A stretch of 64,000 nucleotides of DNA from Gentiana macrophylla. Its lineage: Eukaryota > Streptophyta > Magnoliopsida > Gentianales > Gentianaceae. The translations under genes were made by a program, and so were the position numbers. Under the pieces are notes generated by a model. It worked only from the letters and a program-made list of their open reading frames with translations. It made no database searches and was not told where the DNA came from. Shown here in pieces: positions 1-11,478 of the stretch. The stretch spans positions 20,669,541 through 20,733,540 of the forward strand of contig CM047814.1 of the NCBI GenBank assembly GCA_026214975.1, in the 5' to 3' direction. Numbering within the stretch: position 1 is the stretch's first letter; each line of letters begins with the position of its first letter.

Positions 1-440
1 GAGTTTCCAACATATCGAGGTGTTGCCATGCCTTAGATAGTTGATTAAAGTATTGAGTTCTGAGACATATCCCCTTGTCTCGCAATTTTGAATCTGAGCT
101 TGAGTTCATAGACTTGGATGTATTGTCCTTTTTGAGTAAAGGTCTCGGCATTGTCCCATTTCCTTAGCGATGTCATACATCATGAAGTTCTCACTGATCT
201 CTTTTGTCATAGACCTCGTGAGGATGGTCATGACTTGGTTATTTTCTCGTGTCCCATGCTTCAAACTTGGGGTCGGTTTGAGAGGGAGTTTGGAACTGAC
301 ATGATATCCCATCTTGCCCTGGCCGGAGATATACATTTTCATAGACCTTGACCATAGCAAGTAATTGTTACCATCAAGTTTATGATTTGTAAAGAAGAGT
401 GTTCGATTATCCCATCTGCTGAGGCAATTGTGAGTCTCAT
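1..440 (-). pseudogene. Copia retrotransposon gag, 5' part, running off the window
   Basis: The minus strand from about 440 down to 106 encodes a stretch typical of plant Copia gag (UBN2/DUF4219 type). It contains LDGNNYLLWSRSMK and, about 60 residues on, NFMMYDIAKEM, matching the usual gag pattern of L-G-NY--W followed by --YD-AKE-W. The frame changes near 106; the remaining bases to position 1 continue weakly in another frame. Gag would package element RNA into cytoplasmic virus-like particles. The primer site and LTR lie just upstream at 526-749 in the same orientation, so this is the 5' end of one element whose pol and 3' LTR lie outside the window. The open frame reads back into the LTR, so its true start is uncertain; an internal Met near 465 is a better candidate. 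Confidence 0.7.
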
Positions 441-525
441 CAAGAAGATGAAACATCGAGATAATGTTGACATTTTTGAAAAAGAACCGAGTTTTTTGCA
501 AATGGATTTTTAGAACTCGGTAAGG

Positions 526-539
526 CTCTCTCGATACCA
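526..539 (-). other. Primer binding site (initiator Met-tRNA type)
   Basis: On the minus strand the bases directly after the LTR read TGGTATCGAGAGAG. This resembles TGGTATCAGAGC, the complement of the plant initiator Met-tRNA 3' end, which primes minus-strand synthesis in many Copia elements. Confidence 0.65.
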
Positions 540-749
540 TGAAGAGAGTTTGAGAATGTGATAAACACAAGAGTAAACTTCAACTTAGTTTATTCATTGA
601 GTAAAAGATGTATAAATAGATACAATTGAGATAGAGAGACTAGCTAGCTAGCTTGGGCGCGCCACTTGAGTATGTAGATGTGGGCAAGCAGCATGCAAAA
701 GTAAAAGTAAAAGTTATGTCTATGACATAAAGTAAACTAGAGTTTGACA
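540..749 (-). repeat. Copia 5' LTR, about 210 bp
   Basis: On the minus strand the segment starts TGTCAAACTC and ends CTCTCTTCA, giving TG...CA ends, and it abuts a primer binding site. It contains a TATA-like TATTTATAC near 610. The partner LTR is outside the window, so the outer boundary rests on the TG end and the usual LTR length. Confidence 0.55.
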
Positions 750-1420
750 TATTAATTGTTTATATGACTCACAATTAATATGTCTTTTACAATTAATTTT
801 ACAATTAAATAAGGTGTACAAAATATTATGCACGAAATCCTAAGGCTCAGCAATCTGCTTTGAGCACCTGTGAAAGCCTCAGTGAGATGAGTCTCATTGA
901 GTAATATTTCCACAATAACTAATGGTTCATTTTGTTTAGACAAATCAAAAATGTTTGATGCTTCATGTTTTTCATAAAATGCTAGTAAAATTTCTATTTG
1001 TGCTGCATTAATTTTTAACATTCAAGTGAGTGCATGAAAACAACAGCAGGACAAGCAATTAACACTGAAAGGCATGTTCATTCAGATCAAAGTGAACAAC
1101 GATGTCAACGCACCGAGGACAAGGAGATTTCAATTCATCCACAAAGAAAATACAAAGATACAAATGAAGCAAACACATGGGGGAATAAAAAAAGCAAAAA
1201 TGAATTCACATTGACTATAATAATAAGCCTCATTCTATATAATGTTATAAAAAATAAAAGATTCAATGCTTCATAATTACTAATTCATGTTTGATGGTTC
1301 ATTGGGTTTTGAGAAATTGGAAATGGTTGATGTTTCATGTTCTTGAGCATTGATATCTAATTCTTTAAGCATTGTTGTTAACATTTTATGTAGAAAAGGG
1401 AACTAAATGCATTAGAATTT
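750..1420. other. Unassigned AT-rich stretch between Copia LTR and MULE
   Basis: I recognise no gene here. A minus-strand open frame at 752-1021 (about 89 codons) matches no family I know. The stretch may be the 3' side of the MULE that follows, but I searched for the terminal repeat found at 4985-5075 and did not see it, so the left end of that element is missing or too diverged. Confidence 0.4.
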
Positions 1421-3720
1421 CTATGCAAAAACGTATTCACAAAGATGCAGTGACATTGATGTCACTGCACTCACAAAAACAATCATGTCAATCAACTCAC
1501 TAAACAAACACAAACATACAAACATCACAAACACATTGGGCATAAAAAACAAATACAAAGGGAAAAAATAATGATCCACGTACTCATTCAAAGGGAAACA
1601 TGTACTCCTAATCACAGCCAATCCATGAATACACGGATAGCCAATCCACTGCCACTCCTTGCATGAGCAAGCACGGATATCCAAATTAACACTTGCCGGC
1701 GGAGATGAAAAAACCTCATACTAATAATAATCACAACTAGCAACACGAAAGCGACTCCCCGAATCCATCAGCTTAGACAAAATAGAATCAACTTTTGGAC
1801 AGATCAAAGACTTGAATGATGATGCAGCAGCACGCTTATCTGAGAATCTTTTCATGATCTTGATACGAATGCCATCAACCATATTCAACACAGGAAGGTG
1901 CCTCTCCTTAAATATCCAAGCATTAAACGACTCAGCCAAAGTAGAAGCAGTATGACCATACCGACAACCTTCAAAATATGCATTGGCCCAATTCTTCGGA
2001 TCTAAATTCGCAAAGAACGTTTCTGCACGCTCTCCACCTTCAATTAACATATGAGCCATGTACTTGTCATACTCTTCAACAGTCGGAGCATAAGCACATT
2101 GGTAAAACAAATGGACCATTCCCTCACGCAAAGATTTACCTACATATCTACCACTAAAACAAGTCTTCAGATTCAACTTCAAATGGTAAATACAATAAGA
2201 ATGAAATGCATCAGGAAACACTTCCCGTATAGCATCCAATAGTCCAGTATTCCTATCAGTTATGAACGTCATCCGAAGAACTGGTATAAGCAAATTCTTT
2301 AAATGCAACAAGAACCATCTCCAATTATCGAAATCCTCAGAATCAACAACACCATAACACAAAGGAAAACATCAGAGCAAAATAACACAAAACCAATATC
2401 ACTGCAACAAAAAGCGCACTACCAAAATAGAAAAGTGCAAAAACACAATCACAACACAAAAATCAGAAACTAAATGCAGAGACAGAAGATACAGAAACTC
2501 AAAAAATCACGTATCAGAGCAATGCCACAAGGAAAGTGATAAAAAAAAACCAACTCTCAAACAATAAAATAAAGTGTCACTGCATAAAAGATAAACAGTT
2601 CCTCAAAATAACACATACCATTCTCACCGTCCTTCCTAGTTGCACCCAACAGATGGCTAGACTGATCAAACTTCAAATAAGCCCCATCCAGAAAGAGCAT
2701 TGGTCGACAATGCTTGAACCCACGAATACAAGCATCAAACGCAATAAACATCCGTTGAAAATGACGAGATTCGGATGCACCTCTAAAAATAGCAATGTGA
2801 ACTGTGGATTTGTTTCACGCAAACTATCAAAGATAACCATGTAAATCGTTGAATGACGTTTTAACATCACCATATAATGAATCCTTAGCTTTGTTAACAA
2901 AGGACCAAGCAACAAAAAGATAAGAAATCGCACGACCATGATCGATTACCCCAAAAGTCGCAAATCGATCGTCTGAGAAACTTGAGTCTTCACGAACCTT
3001 ACGAAGAACAACCTTCGAAAGAAGATCAGAGGTCATACGACGATCTCGCCCAAAAGATATCGAAGACATACCATAAGTATGAACATTGCACAACTTAGTT
3101 ACAAAAGAATCCACTTGATTTCTGTTCCGAAGCACGAACATACCAACCACAATTTGCTTCATTCATCTTAGCACAAACAGCATAATCCTACAACTATCAT
3201 TCTTCTTGTACACATACTTAAAACCAGTTTGAATAGACAGATTTTGAAGGCACTCCCTAAAATCATCCACACCACCAACAAACAATTGACCTTATTGATT
3301 ACAATTTTGTCCTAACCAAAAGTCAACACATTACTATCAGTCGAAGATGAAATCATAGAACCCTCATCATCAACAACATCCTCAGATCCAACACAACTAC
3401 CACCATTATAAGAAGATGAAGAACCAACAACATCATTCCGTACAACCTCCACTTTAACACGCTTTAGCAATCAGTAAGATTCAAAGAATGACAATCATGG
3501 CCTGCACATCATCATCGGAACATAACAGCCACTTGGGATCATCAGGCAACACATAATACAAATTGATAGACATATCCTTCAAATCCGTCCACCGATTTGA
3601 AAGTCTATAATGAATAGACTTTAACGTACTATCAGCTGTCACTGTGACAACACACATCTCTTCCTTATAGGTGCACATAAGAATCAACATTGCGAAGACA
3701 ATATAACCCTGCAGCAAAAA
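1421..3720 (-). pseudogene. Mutator-like element (MULE) transposase, broken
   Basis: The minus strand carries the parts of a MuDR-type transposase in the right order. A PB1-like N-terminal domain lies at 3717-3481. A degenerate DNA-binding region lies at 3162-2827. The catalytic core begins at 2751 with GFKHCRPMLFLDGAYLK (first Asp). A likely intron follows KDGENG with a GTATGT donor near 2625. The core resumes near 2370 with LCYGVVDSED, then FITDRNTGLLDAI (second Asp) and a VEEYDKYM segment near 2060. A SWIM zinc finger lies at about 1684-1600 (CSCKEWQWIGYPCIHG). Frame changes separate the PB1, DNA-binding and core parts, so the copy is probably inactive. It would cut DNA at MULE terminal repeats. 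Family assignment is secure; exact exons are not. Confidence 0.85.
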
Positions 3721-4984
3721 AAAAGGACTATGTCACTACAAGGGAGAATGATGTCAATGCAACGACTACATGACATGAACATACTAAAATAAAACTTCAT
3801 TCAGTCCAATAATTATTCAATATCATTCTGATAGCTCAATACATTAGATCAATATTGATTAACACAGGTACCAAAAAAAGATGTATGTCAATACATAGCA
3901 TGCAATGTCACTGCATAAAATATGATCACACATCGCATAATGTATTGAATGTCACTGCATACACTAAATCAGCTATATAGTCATCAAAACTGAAATTCAA
4001 CTACACTAATTACAACATTCATTCAACAACATGGAAATATATGACTGGCTATCCTCAATACAGAATAAATCACAAAATACATAACAGAATCTGCAAAGCA
4101 AAAGAAAATGACATATCACCATAGTGAAACTCAAATAACTCTGTTTACATTGCAATCGAAATTCATGTAAAGTATATTCACAAAATTACAACAACAAAAA
4201 TCAAAGTCACCTAAAAGGAACAAACATACTAATTCCATCTCAAAAATACTGCTCATATATTGCAAAAATCAATCAAAAAGAACAAATATATTCAAAATAA
4301 CACTAACTACGACAAAAAGTCATTGCATACACAACAACTAACCTATATTACAAAAATCAATAAAAAATAACAAATGTAACAATGAAGAATGCTGATTACT
4401 ACAAGAAGTCACTGCATCAGAACATTATGTAATTTCAATCAATATAAACAAAATTAATACAATCCAAATCAGAAAAACAAAAATGAAGCCTCACTGAACA
4501 AACAGAGACAAGAAGAAAACCTAATTCAAACAAGAAACAAAATCATTCAAACTCATATGTTCCTGCAGTCAGAATGCAGGAACAAAATCAACAACAAACA
4601 AGGGTAATAAACAAAATCTCCATAAGTATCAGACAAATATGAAAAATCAACAAGCTGAATGCACGCACATATCTAAAAATTACCAAAAATTTGAAGAAGA
4701 AGATGAACAACGGCCGGATGATTTTTCAAACTCGATGCAAAAATTGACAGAAATGAATGAATCCGAACAAAATACACAAATTGGATCAAAACAAGACAAG
4801 ATCACGGCGGACAATCGGATTACACTACGACCATAAATAGCATAAGAATCAATTCAAAGCATGAACGAAAGCGGTAAGAGTGCGAATCGAATCGAGTTAA
4901 ATGCGTAAGAATCGAATCGGATTACCGCTTAATATGCATTAAAGACAACTTATATGAGCAGGTTAAAATTGGAAAGATAAAATA
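3721..4984 (-). other. MULE 5' subterminal region with repeated GTCACTGCAT motifs
   Basis: No coding region is recognisable. The stretch is A/C-rich and repeatedly contains GTCACTGCAT or close variants (near 3908, 3950, 4320 and 4410). On the transposase strand these read ATGCAGTGAC, the same word that is tandemly repeated inside the non-autonomous element at 40.5-42.3 kb. The position between transposase start and terminal repeat fits a 5' leader/promoter region. Confidence 0.5.
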
Positions 4985-5075
4985 AATCCGTCCTTATAAC
5001 TAATGATCTTTTTGGATGTCCTAAGTGCCTAATTAAGTCCCAAAACACGTCCTTATAAACAAATAAATCTTTTTT
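4985..5075. repeat. Probable right terminal inverted repeat of the MULE
   Basis: The stretch starting GTCCTTATAACTAA and continuing through GGATGTCCTAAGTGCC and CACGTCCTTATAAAC aligns along its length with the right end of the TIR element at 40.5-42.3 kb (GTCCTTATAACTAAATAAG, GGAGTGTCCTATTACCC, CAGTCCTTTTAAAT). The agreement in order and spacing supports a shared terminal repeat. The matching left end was not found. Confidence 0.5.
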
Positions 5076-5705
5076 TTATTTTTTTTATTTTTTTCCCGTC
5101 ATCACATATGTATTATTTTTCTTATTTTCGACATCACACTATGAAAGTCAAAGTCACTGATGTTACTTTTTAAAATTACGTCAGTGCATTTGACGTTACT
5201 CACCATCGACACTTCTGCAACTGTAACGTCAGTGCCGTTGACGTTATTTTCGAAAAGTAACGTTAGTGTTACTGACGCTATTTTTTTTAAAGATATGGAT
5301 TTCGTTGTGTAAGTTATCTTTCCTACATTTAGTTGGATAACATTGTTACTCATTTTAAATATTGACATGTTTACCCGAGTCTTTTTATCTTTCGCAACAC
5401 TTTACTCATGATACAATGACGTAATGTTTTATGTATAATGTTATACATGTTGGACGTTATTTTTCGGATAATGACTAGAGATCCGAAAATGAAACGTCAC
5501 AGTTGGTATTCGAAAACGAACGTCACGGTAGATCACCCCCCCAACACGTGTCTTCGTTTCTTCTAAGTGTTAATACAAAGATCATTTCTTGAACTATAAT
5601 TGATTCCTCTTTTCAACCAAAGGAAAAGAAAAATATAATTGATTTGCTATAAAACAAAATCTCTGTTGCAATGAAAAGGAAAACAAAAAAATATATATTT
5701 GTTTC
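5076..5705. other. Gene-free stretch with GACGTTA/TAACGTC repeats
   Basis: No gene is visible. Between about 5155 and 5290 the words AACGTCAGTG, GACGTTA and TAACGTTAGTG recur, forming small overlapping inverted repeats. A second pair (GAAACGTCAC and GAACGTCACG) lies at 5490-5530. Confidence 0.4.
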
Positions 5706-5836
5706 GGGTAATTCTTGTGTGGTGTTTTCATACAGTGTGGAGACATCGTGTGACACCACACAAACCACACAATATTATTCAGTATTTAAATTATGTGGTT
5801 CTGATCGTTTTATCTATCACTTCACCTCAAATTCCC
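5706..5836 (-). mobile_element. MITE, CCACACAA-rich family, copy 1
   Basis: Read on the minus strand, this copy starts near AATTTGAGGTGAAGTGATAG, continues with AAAACGATCAGAACCACA and ends with CACCACACAAGAATTACCC. The same order of motifs occurs at 14014-14158 and 28018-28318. It has no coding capacity and is short and palindrome-rich, as expected of a MITE. The superfamily is not clear. Confidence 0.55.
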
Positions 5837-6914
5837 TGTATTGCCCATTTATTTCTCCTAAATACTATTACTACGAAAAAAAAGGGTCAAAGTTGAAGTG
5901 AGGGGAGACAATGTGCCCGACACACGCAAACTGTGAGCAGCCGACCTACCGGACTACGGTGTCTAGCTCTGTACTAACAGCCAAAGGGCCATAATGTGAT
6001 TCCATCTGAGCAGCCTACACCCAATCATATGCCCATTTCTCTGTTCTAACTAATTTTTTTTATGTTTTAATTTATATATATATTAGTGAACGCGAGTTGC
6101 GAGTAGTAGTGCACGTACCAACATAAATCGTTACCAACGATAATATCAAAGAATAGATCCTCAACGCGAAATAAATCGCGTAAAACTTAAACCGTAATCC
6201 ATCCACAACAAGACAAAGAGAGAGAATGAACGAAGCATATCACATTCTCTCGCAAGAGGTAGGCTCTTTCTTGACACGTGAAGATTGTGAATCACTTCTC
6301 TTCCACCACTATCGTGGAGTTTCCACCTACAAAATAAACCACAATATGATGTATCGGAGAACAATGCCGTAAAGTCGATCCTTTGAAACCTACTTTACGT
6401 AATGAAATATTATAGAAAAAATAAGCGGATCATAACTACACTGGCCAAATCTCCCGGACGCCTTAGCTTCCATATCATTAATATCTTTGAAAATGTGTTT
6501 ACTCATTTTCAGACGGCAATTTTCTTTTTTATCATTAATAAATACGCTATTGATCTCGTGTTATTCATTTGGTGAAAAAAACACATGTCAAACGATCCGA
6601 ATGATATAAAAAATGATTTGGTATTCCAACGCCAATTTTAATGACGTTAAGTAATGCAAGCGGCCGCTCGGTTTCACCGACGTTATATTGTTCAAAAAAT
6701 AAAAACATTTAATATGGTGTCCCACGGTCAAATGTGGCACACACCTTCTAAGCGCGGATATATTTGTTTGCCTTATTTTTTGTTGTTGTCATTTTATAAA
6801 TAAACTCGACTAATCTTCCATCGTACACTACACAGTAAAACTTCAAATTTGTCGGGTTTTTTTTCTCCCTTTTCTACACAAACTACTAATGGTACACGAT
6901 GATAAAAAAAAACA
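5837..6914. other. Gene-free stretch with a duplicated 58-bp block
   Basis: No gene is recognised. The block starting TCATATGCCCATTTCTCTG at 6025 recurs at 8481 and 8539. A minus-strand open frame at 6161-6364 matches nothing I know. A GCGGCCGC site lies near 6659. Confidence 0.4.
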
Positions 6915-8345
6915 CGGTTTTATTCAATTGTTGTGCGAAAATCGAATCGGAAATTTTTGGTTGATTGAAATCGAAAATTTTCGGTTGATTGAAATTTAAA
7001 ATGAATTCCCACCGCCTGGTGGAGAGTGACTAAAAATGAACCAGATCGAAATATAAACTTTGTAGTGTATATTCAATTGTTGTGTCGAAATCGAATCGAA
7101 AATCAAAAATTTCGTGGATTGAAATTTAAAATCGAATCCACACATTGCCTGGTTGGAAGTGATCGAAAATGAATCAGATCAAAATATATACTTTGTTGTG
7201 TATATTCAATTGTTGTGTCGAAATCGAATGGAGAAATCGAAAATTTCCGGTTGATTGAAATATAAAACTGAATCCGCACTGTCTTGAGGCATTAAAAATG
7301 AACCGTATCGAAATATACACTTTTGTTCGATTGATGTAATGGAGAGTCGGGAAAAAAATCGGTTTATATATAACGACATAACCGATATCCCGGTTTTACC
7401 GAAGGGAAAAAAATGACCAGATCGAAATATACACTTTGTTGTGTATATTCAATTGTTGTGTTAAAATCGAATTGAGAAAGCAAAATTTTTTTGGTTGATT
7501 GAAATGTAAAATCGAATCCGAATCGTTGGATGGATGCACAAAAATGAACCACTTTGGTTCGATTTAGAGTAACGGAGAGTCGGAAAAAATCGGTTTATAT
7601 ATAACGAGATAACCGAAATCCTGGTTTTACCCGAAGGAAAGAGAAATTGAACCAGTGTCGAAATATACACTTTGTTTTGTATATTCAATTGTTGTGTCGA
7701 ATCGAACCGAGAAATCGAAAATTTCCGGTTGATTGAAATGTAAAATCAAGCCGTCTTCGTTTGTTGGAGGCACTAAAATGAATCAGATCGAAATATACAC
7801 TTTTGTTCGCTTTATGTAACGGAGTCGTCGAAAAAACCGGGTTTATATATAACGAGATAACCGATATCCCGGTTTTTACCAAAGGGAAAAGAAAATAAAC
7901 CGTGTCGAAATATACACTTTGTTGTGTCGAAATCGAATCGAGAATTCAAAAAATTTGGTTGATTGAAATGTAAAACTCGAATCAGATTATCTCGTTGGAT
8001 GCACAAAAATGAACCACTTTGGTTCGATTTATGTAACGGAGAGTCGGTAAAAAAATCGGTTTATATATAACGAGATAACCGAAATCCTGGTTTTACCGAA
8101 GGAAAAAACGAAATGTCGAAATATACGTTTTGTTGTGTATATTCAATTGTTGTGCAAAAATCGAAAATTTTCGGTTGATTGAAATGTAAAATCGAATCCA
8201 TGACCGTCTGTTGGAGGCACTAAAAATGACCGTGTCGAAATATACACTTTGGTTCGATTTATGTAATTCGAGAAATAAAAAACAAATCGATTTATATATA
8301 TAACGAGATAATCGAAATCACCGCTTTTTTTAAAGGAAAAATAAT
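6915..8345. repeat. Satellite-like tandem array, two alternating modules
   Basis: A module beginning TATTCAATTGTTGTG starts at 6921, 7070, 7203, 7446, 7682 and 8140, with a truncated copy near 7921. Each copy carries GGTTGATTGAAAT, AATCGAATC and CGAAATATACACTTTG. A second module, with GGTTTATATATAACGAGATA and a following CCGGTTTTACCGAAGG, occurs at 7361, 7592, 7840, 8060 and 8289. The first monomers are about 133-149 bp (module A only); later ones are about 219-243 bp (A plus B). Short open frames across it are by-products of the repeat. This looks like a local minisatellite expanding by unequal exchange. Confidence 0.8.
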
Positions 8346-8437
8346 AATAATAAAAATAGGTCTTGCACACAATTTTTATGAGAATGTGTAAGAGGTGGCT
8401 TCATGTAAAAGAGTTCTTAAATCTCTTAATAGATATA

Positions 8438-8438
<1 letters not shown>

Positions 8439-8483
<45 letters not shown>

Positions 8484-8581
8484 TATGCCCATTTCTCTGT
8501 TCTAACTAATTTTTTTATGTTTTAATATATATATATATTCATATGCCCATTTCTCTGTTCTAACTATTTTTTTTTTTTATG

Positions 8582-8632
<51 letters not shown>
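8439..8632. repeat. AT microsatellites alternating with a 58-bp block
   Basis: (AT)n tracts at 8441-8480, about 8524-8540 and 8586-8630 are separated by two copies of the block that starts TCATATGCCCATTTCTC, also present once at 6025. The block and AT tract appear to have been copied together. Confidence 0.8.
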
Positions 8633-8636
<4 letters not shown>

Positions 8637-8885
8637 TTGATGAACGGATCAATGTTTTATACTAAATATACAAACACTTCTTCTCAATCACAAAATTGTA
8701 AATTTTTAGGAAAAGTTCTTTTTTCCATTGTAGGTGTATGAGTCACTAAAACTTCATGACAAAAGGTCTAGGCAGATAAACCGGTTGATTCCTTGCCATC
8801 AGTTTTTTTTTAAGATTTGTGTGTAGTAGAAAAATATTTATGTATAGTAGGTCTATGCTTTTTTTTTTGAGGAAACAACACTTTA

Positions 8886-9330
8886 TTAATTAATATCCGC
8901 CAAACAAGCGGCCAAAACGTCGCCAGGGGGCGAGGAACCCCAAGATGTCCTAGAAATAACTGTCAAAGCATGTCTAGCTAAAAGATGCGCCGGGACATTG
9001 CCCACACGCCGAATAAATAAAAAAGAAACTGAAGAGAAGCTGGATAAAAGGGTCAAACAATCCTGCATCAAACAACCCTGAGGCGTAAGATCCTCTTTTG
9101 GCCGTCGGAGACGAGAAACGCACGCCAAACAATCGCTCTCCACCTCTAGTCGTTGAATTCCCAAATGCCTCGCCTCTTCCATAGCCAAGGAAATGGCCTT
9201 AAGCTCCATGTATTCCACTGAGTCTCCTGGGTCAAAATGATACGCAAAGGTGTGAAGAACTGCCCCGTGAGAGTCTCGGAAAATAATTCCCACCCTGCGC
9301 TGTCTCTCGTGAATCTGACGCATCCACATT
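8886..9330 (-). pseudogene. LINE ORF2 C-terminal RNase H-like domain
   Basis: The open frame encodes an RVT_3/RNase H-like fold. GIIFRDSHGAVLHTF gives the first beta strands, MELKAISLAMEEARHLGI carries the helix with the conserved Glu, VESDCLACVSRL carries a catalytic-type Asp, and RRVGNVPAHLLARHAL carries the final Asn/His motif. The domain removes RNA from RNA:DNA hybrids in many plant L1 elements. It lies at the C-terminal end of ORF2 and is followed by the poly(A) tail. This domain is open, but the ORF as a whole is broken upstream. Confidence 0.8.
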
Positions 9331-9392
9331 GCCTTTAATCACCCTTCCGGCTTTCACCCATGTATCCGGCAAGTGTTGGATCGAGCCTGCGC

Positions 9393-10622
9393 CTATAGGT
9401 CTCCAAAGCCGCCACATACTCGGCCGACGCTGTAAGAGATCGCATACACACCGCTGTGAAACATAAACAGCTGATCATCGAACACTGCAGAACAACGCGC
9501 CTTCCAAATCCCCCACATAAGCCATACAAATCTCCCCGTATCCTGAGCACCCTGATCCTCGAGCAACCTCATAAAGAAATCTGCAAAGGTGGCCGAGCGA
9601 AGACGCCCTAACACCCCATAGAATGGTGACACCTGCCAAATTCGATCTGCCAACTCGCACTCAAAAAGTACATGCCGCAGCGTTTCCAAAGTTTCTCCAC
9701 AAGCCAAACAGACACCATCCCCCATATTCCTCCTGTGCAATCCCTGGCCGATAGCAAGGCAATCAGTGAGGCAACGCCACGAAGTCTTGAATCGGTCGCA
9801 CAGAAGCCGCCAACAGCCCTCCAAATCCTGCTCCCTTCCCCCACCGAAGTACCCGGCCCAACCACAGATGCTGGTCGGTAAAGTGATAAAGCCAGAAAGT
9901 ACCCTGAACGAACAGTATAAACGCCCTTACGATCATAATGCCAAATCCGCCGATCCGGTGCTCACCTGGGGCAATAGTGGTGCCCAAAATAGCATCGAGA
10001 CTCACATGGCGAAAACAATTGTTTGGACCCATTGTACATCCCACGCCCAGAGTTGGGAATAAGTAAATCGAGACCTTAGAATCCGCCGGAATGTCGTGGT
10101 CTGCAAAAGGAATACGGAACGAAGTCGGGCGACTAGTCCATGCATCATGAAAACGTAAACCGATTCACCGCCTCCCACCTCCATCTCACCCACTTAGTAA
10201 AAGATCTCGCCTCTAAGATATCAAGCCAGAGAAATGACGGTCGAGTCCCCAATCTTGTTTGCGAGAATAGTGGTGTCCTCAAAGTACTTCAGATGCAAAA
10301 CTTGTGCCGCCAATGAGCCCGGCTGCGAAAAATCCTCCATGATTGCTTCGCCAATAAAGCCAGTTTGAAACATTCCAAATCACGAAACCCTGCACTCTGC
10401 ATTCTTAGGTAAACAACAAGCCTCCCGGGGCTTCCAATGAATCCGACGCTTAGTCTCGAGTGTCTCCCAAAAGAAACCACGAATCAACTGCTCAAGTTCC
10501 CGAATCATAGTAGTAGGAACTTTAAAACACTGCATAATAAAGGTAGGGATAGCCTGGAGGGCCGACTTAATAAACACTTCCTTGCCTGCAGGCGAGAGCA
10601 ACTTGTCTTTCCAACCAGCCAA
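9393..10622 (-). pseudogene. LINE ORF2 fragment: RT end and zinc-binding domain
   Basis: The part at 10622-10290 encodes KLLSPAGKEVFIKSALQAIP and, in a shifted frame, GFRDLECFKLALLAKQSWRI, both hallmarks of the C-terminal side of plant LINE reverse transcriptase. The part at 9824-9393 encodes the zf-RVT pattern, with CLACGETLETLRHVLFECEL and then a conserved IW. At least two frame changes join the parts. The YADD-type catalytic block and the endonuclease are absent, so it cannot be active. Confidence 0.8.
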
Positions 10623-10741
10623 AAGTTTTTTAAAATTTTATGTATTGGAGAGAAAAAATGTTTATAAAGAAAATGTTTAAAGAGTGATGATGTGACATAG
10701 TCATAAAACTTTTAAAAATTACACGACTAGAGATATTCTAA

Positions 10742-11163
10742 GGGCATTCACACCAGAATCACCATTTTCTATCCCTAAAATTATATAAAATAATATGCAT
10801 ATCTATTTTACTACATCTCAATTCAAAACACTCCACATCATTATCTCTATTATTCTCCCTATAACATTTCAAATACTATTAAATAATATATATTCTACCT
10901 TACAACCCTATTCATATATATAAAATATTTATTATTTCGCTCCAGCCTCCAGCATCATCTCTATCCTTATTGCTATAATTTTTAATAATTAAATATGTTT
11001 AGGGACGTGAATAGTGCATCATCACAAGTAGGGATGCACTGTTCATATCCCTAAAAATAAATAGGGATAGAGACTCTGCTATGAGAGCTATTTGGGGTAA
11101 GCTCTATTTTTTATCTTCATTTTAGGGATAGGACACTATATAGGGCTTCTGCTATGAATGCCC
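10742..11163. mobile_element. Tourist-like MITE (PIF/Harbinger type), 422 bp
   Basis: The ends are inverted repeats. GGGCATTCACACCAGAA on the left matches the complement of TTCTGCTATGAATGCCC on the right, and the next bases (CTATCCCTA / TAGGGATAG) also pair. Directly outside lie TAA at 10739-10741 and TAA at 11164-11166, a three-base target duplication typical of PIF/Harbinger. There is no coding capacity. Confidence 0.75.
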
Positions 11164-11166
11164 TAA

Positions 11167-11478
11167 TCAACACTTATGAATCCAACAATGACACTCATCA
11201 AATCACTTATTCTAACATAATCGAGTGTCTATTGATGAAATAGTTACATACGGATCTATCCTACACATAGATAATTCGTAAATAAATCATGAGTTTTCTA
11301 ATAATCTCTTCATTACATTTCCCCCCTCATTTATCACTTTTTTTTGGATCACTTGATTGATAAGAATTTTGTTAAACAAAACATGTTTGTATTATTCATA
11401 ATGCCTATGATAGAGCATCACAAAAAGCCTATATATAGGCTATTTTCTATGAGCAGGCAAACTATGAGGAGAGGGTAA
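11167..11478. other. Gene-free AT-rich stretch
   Basis: I see no gene or repeat in it. It ends near a GAGGAGAGGG stretch just before the RNase H fragment. Confidence 0.4.

Larger units (their letters stand above)
8859..10622 (-). mobile_element. 5'-truncated L1-clade LINE
   Basis: The 3' end on the minus strand is marked by a run of ten A residues (T run at 8859-8868). Coding parts upstream follow L1 ORF2 order, namely the end of the reverse transcriptase at about 10622-10290, a zf-RVT domain at about 9824-9470 and an RNase H-like domain at 9330-8886. The coding sequence stops abruptly near 10622 without the RT catalytic core or endonuclease, the usual result of incomplete reverse transcription. 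The same family occurs at 51982-52890. Confidence 0.85.

Noticed and set aside
752..1021. 89-codon minus-strand open frame as a separate gene
   Set aside because: It has no family match and sits between a Copia LTR and a MULE. It may be part of the MULE, but I cannot support it.
6915..8345. CRISPR-like array
   Set aside because: This is plant nuclear DNA. The units are long, contiguous and diverged without unique spacers, which is a tandem satellite pattern.
7364..8370. Series of similar 60-75 codon open frames on the minus strand
   Set aside because: They follow the period of the tandem array and all share the same repeat-encoded words. I see no start context or homology.
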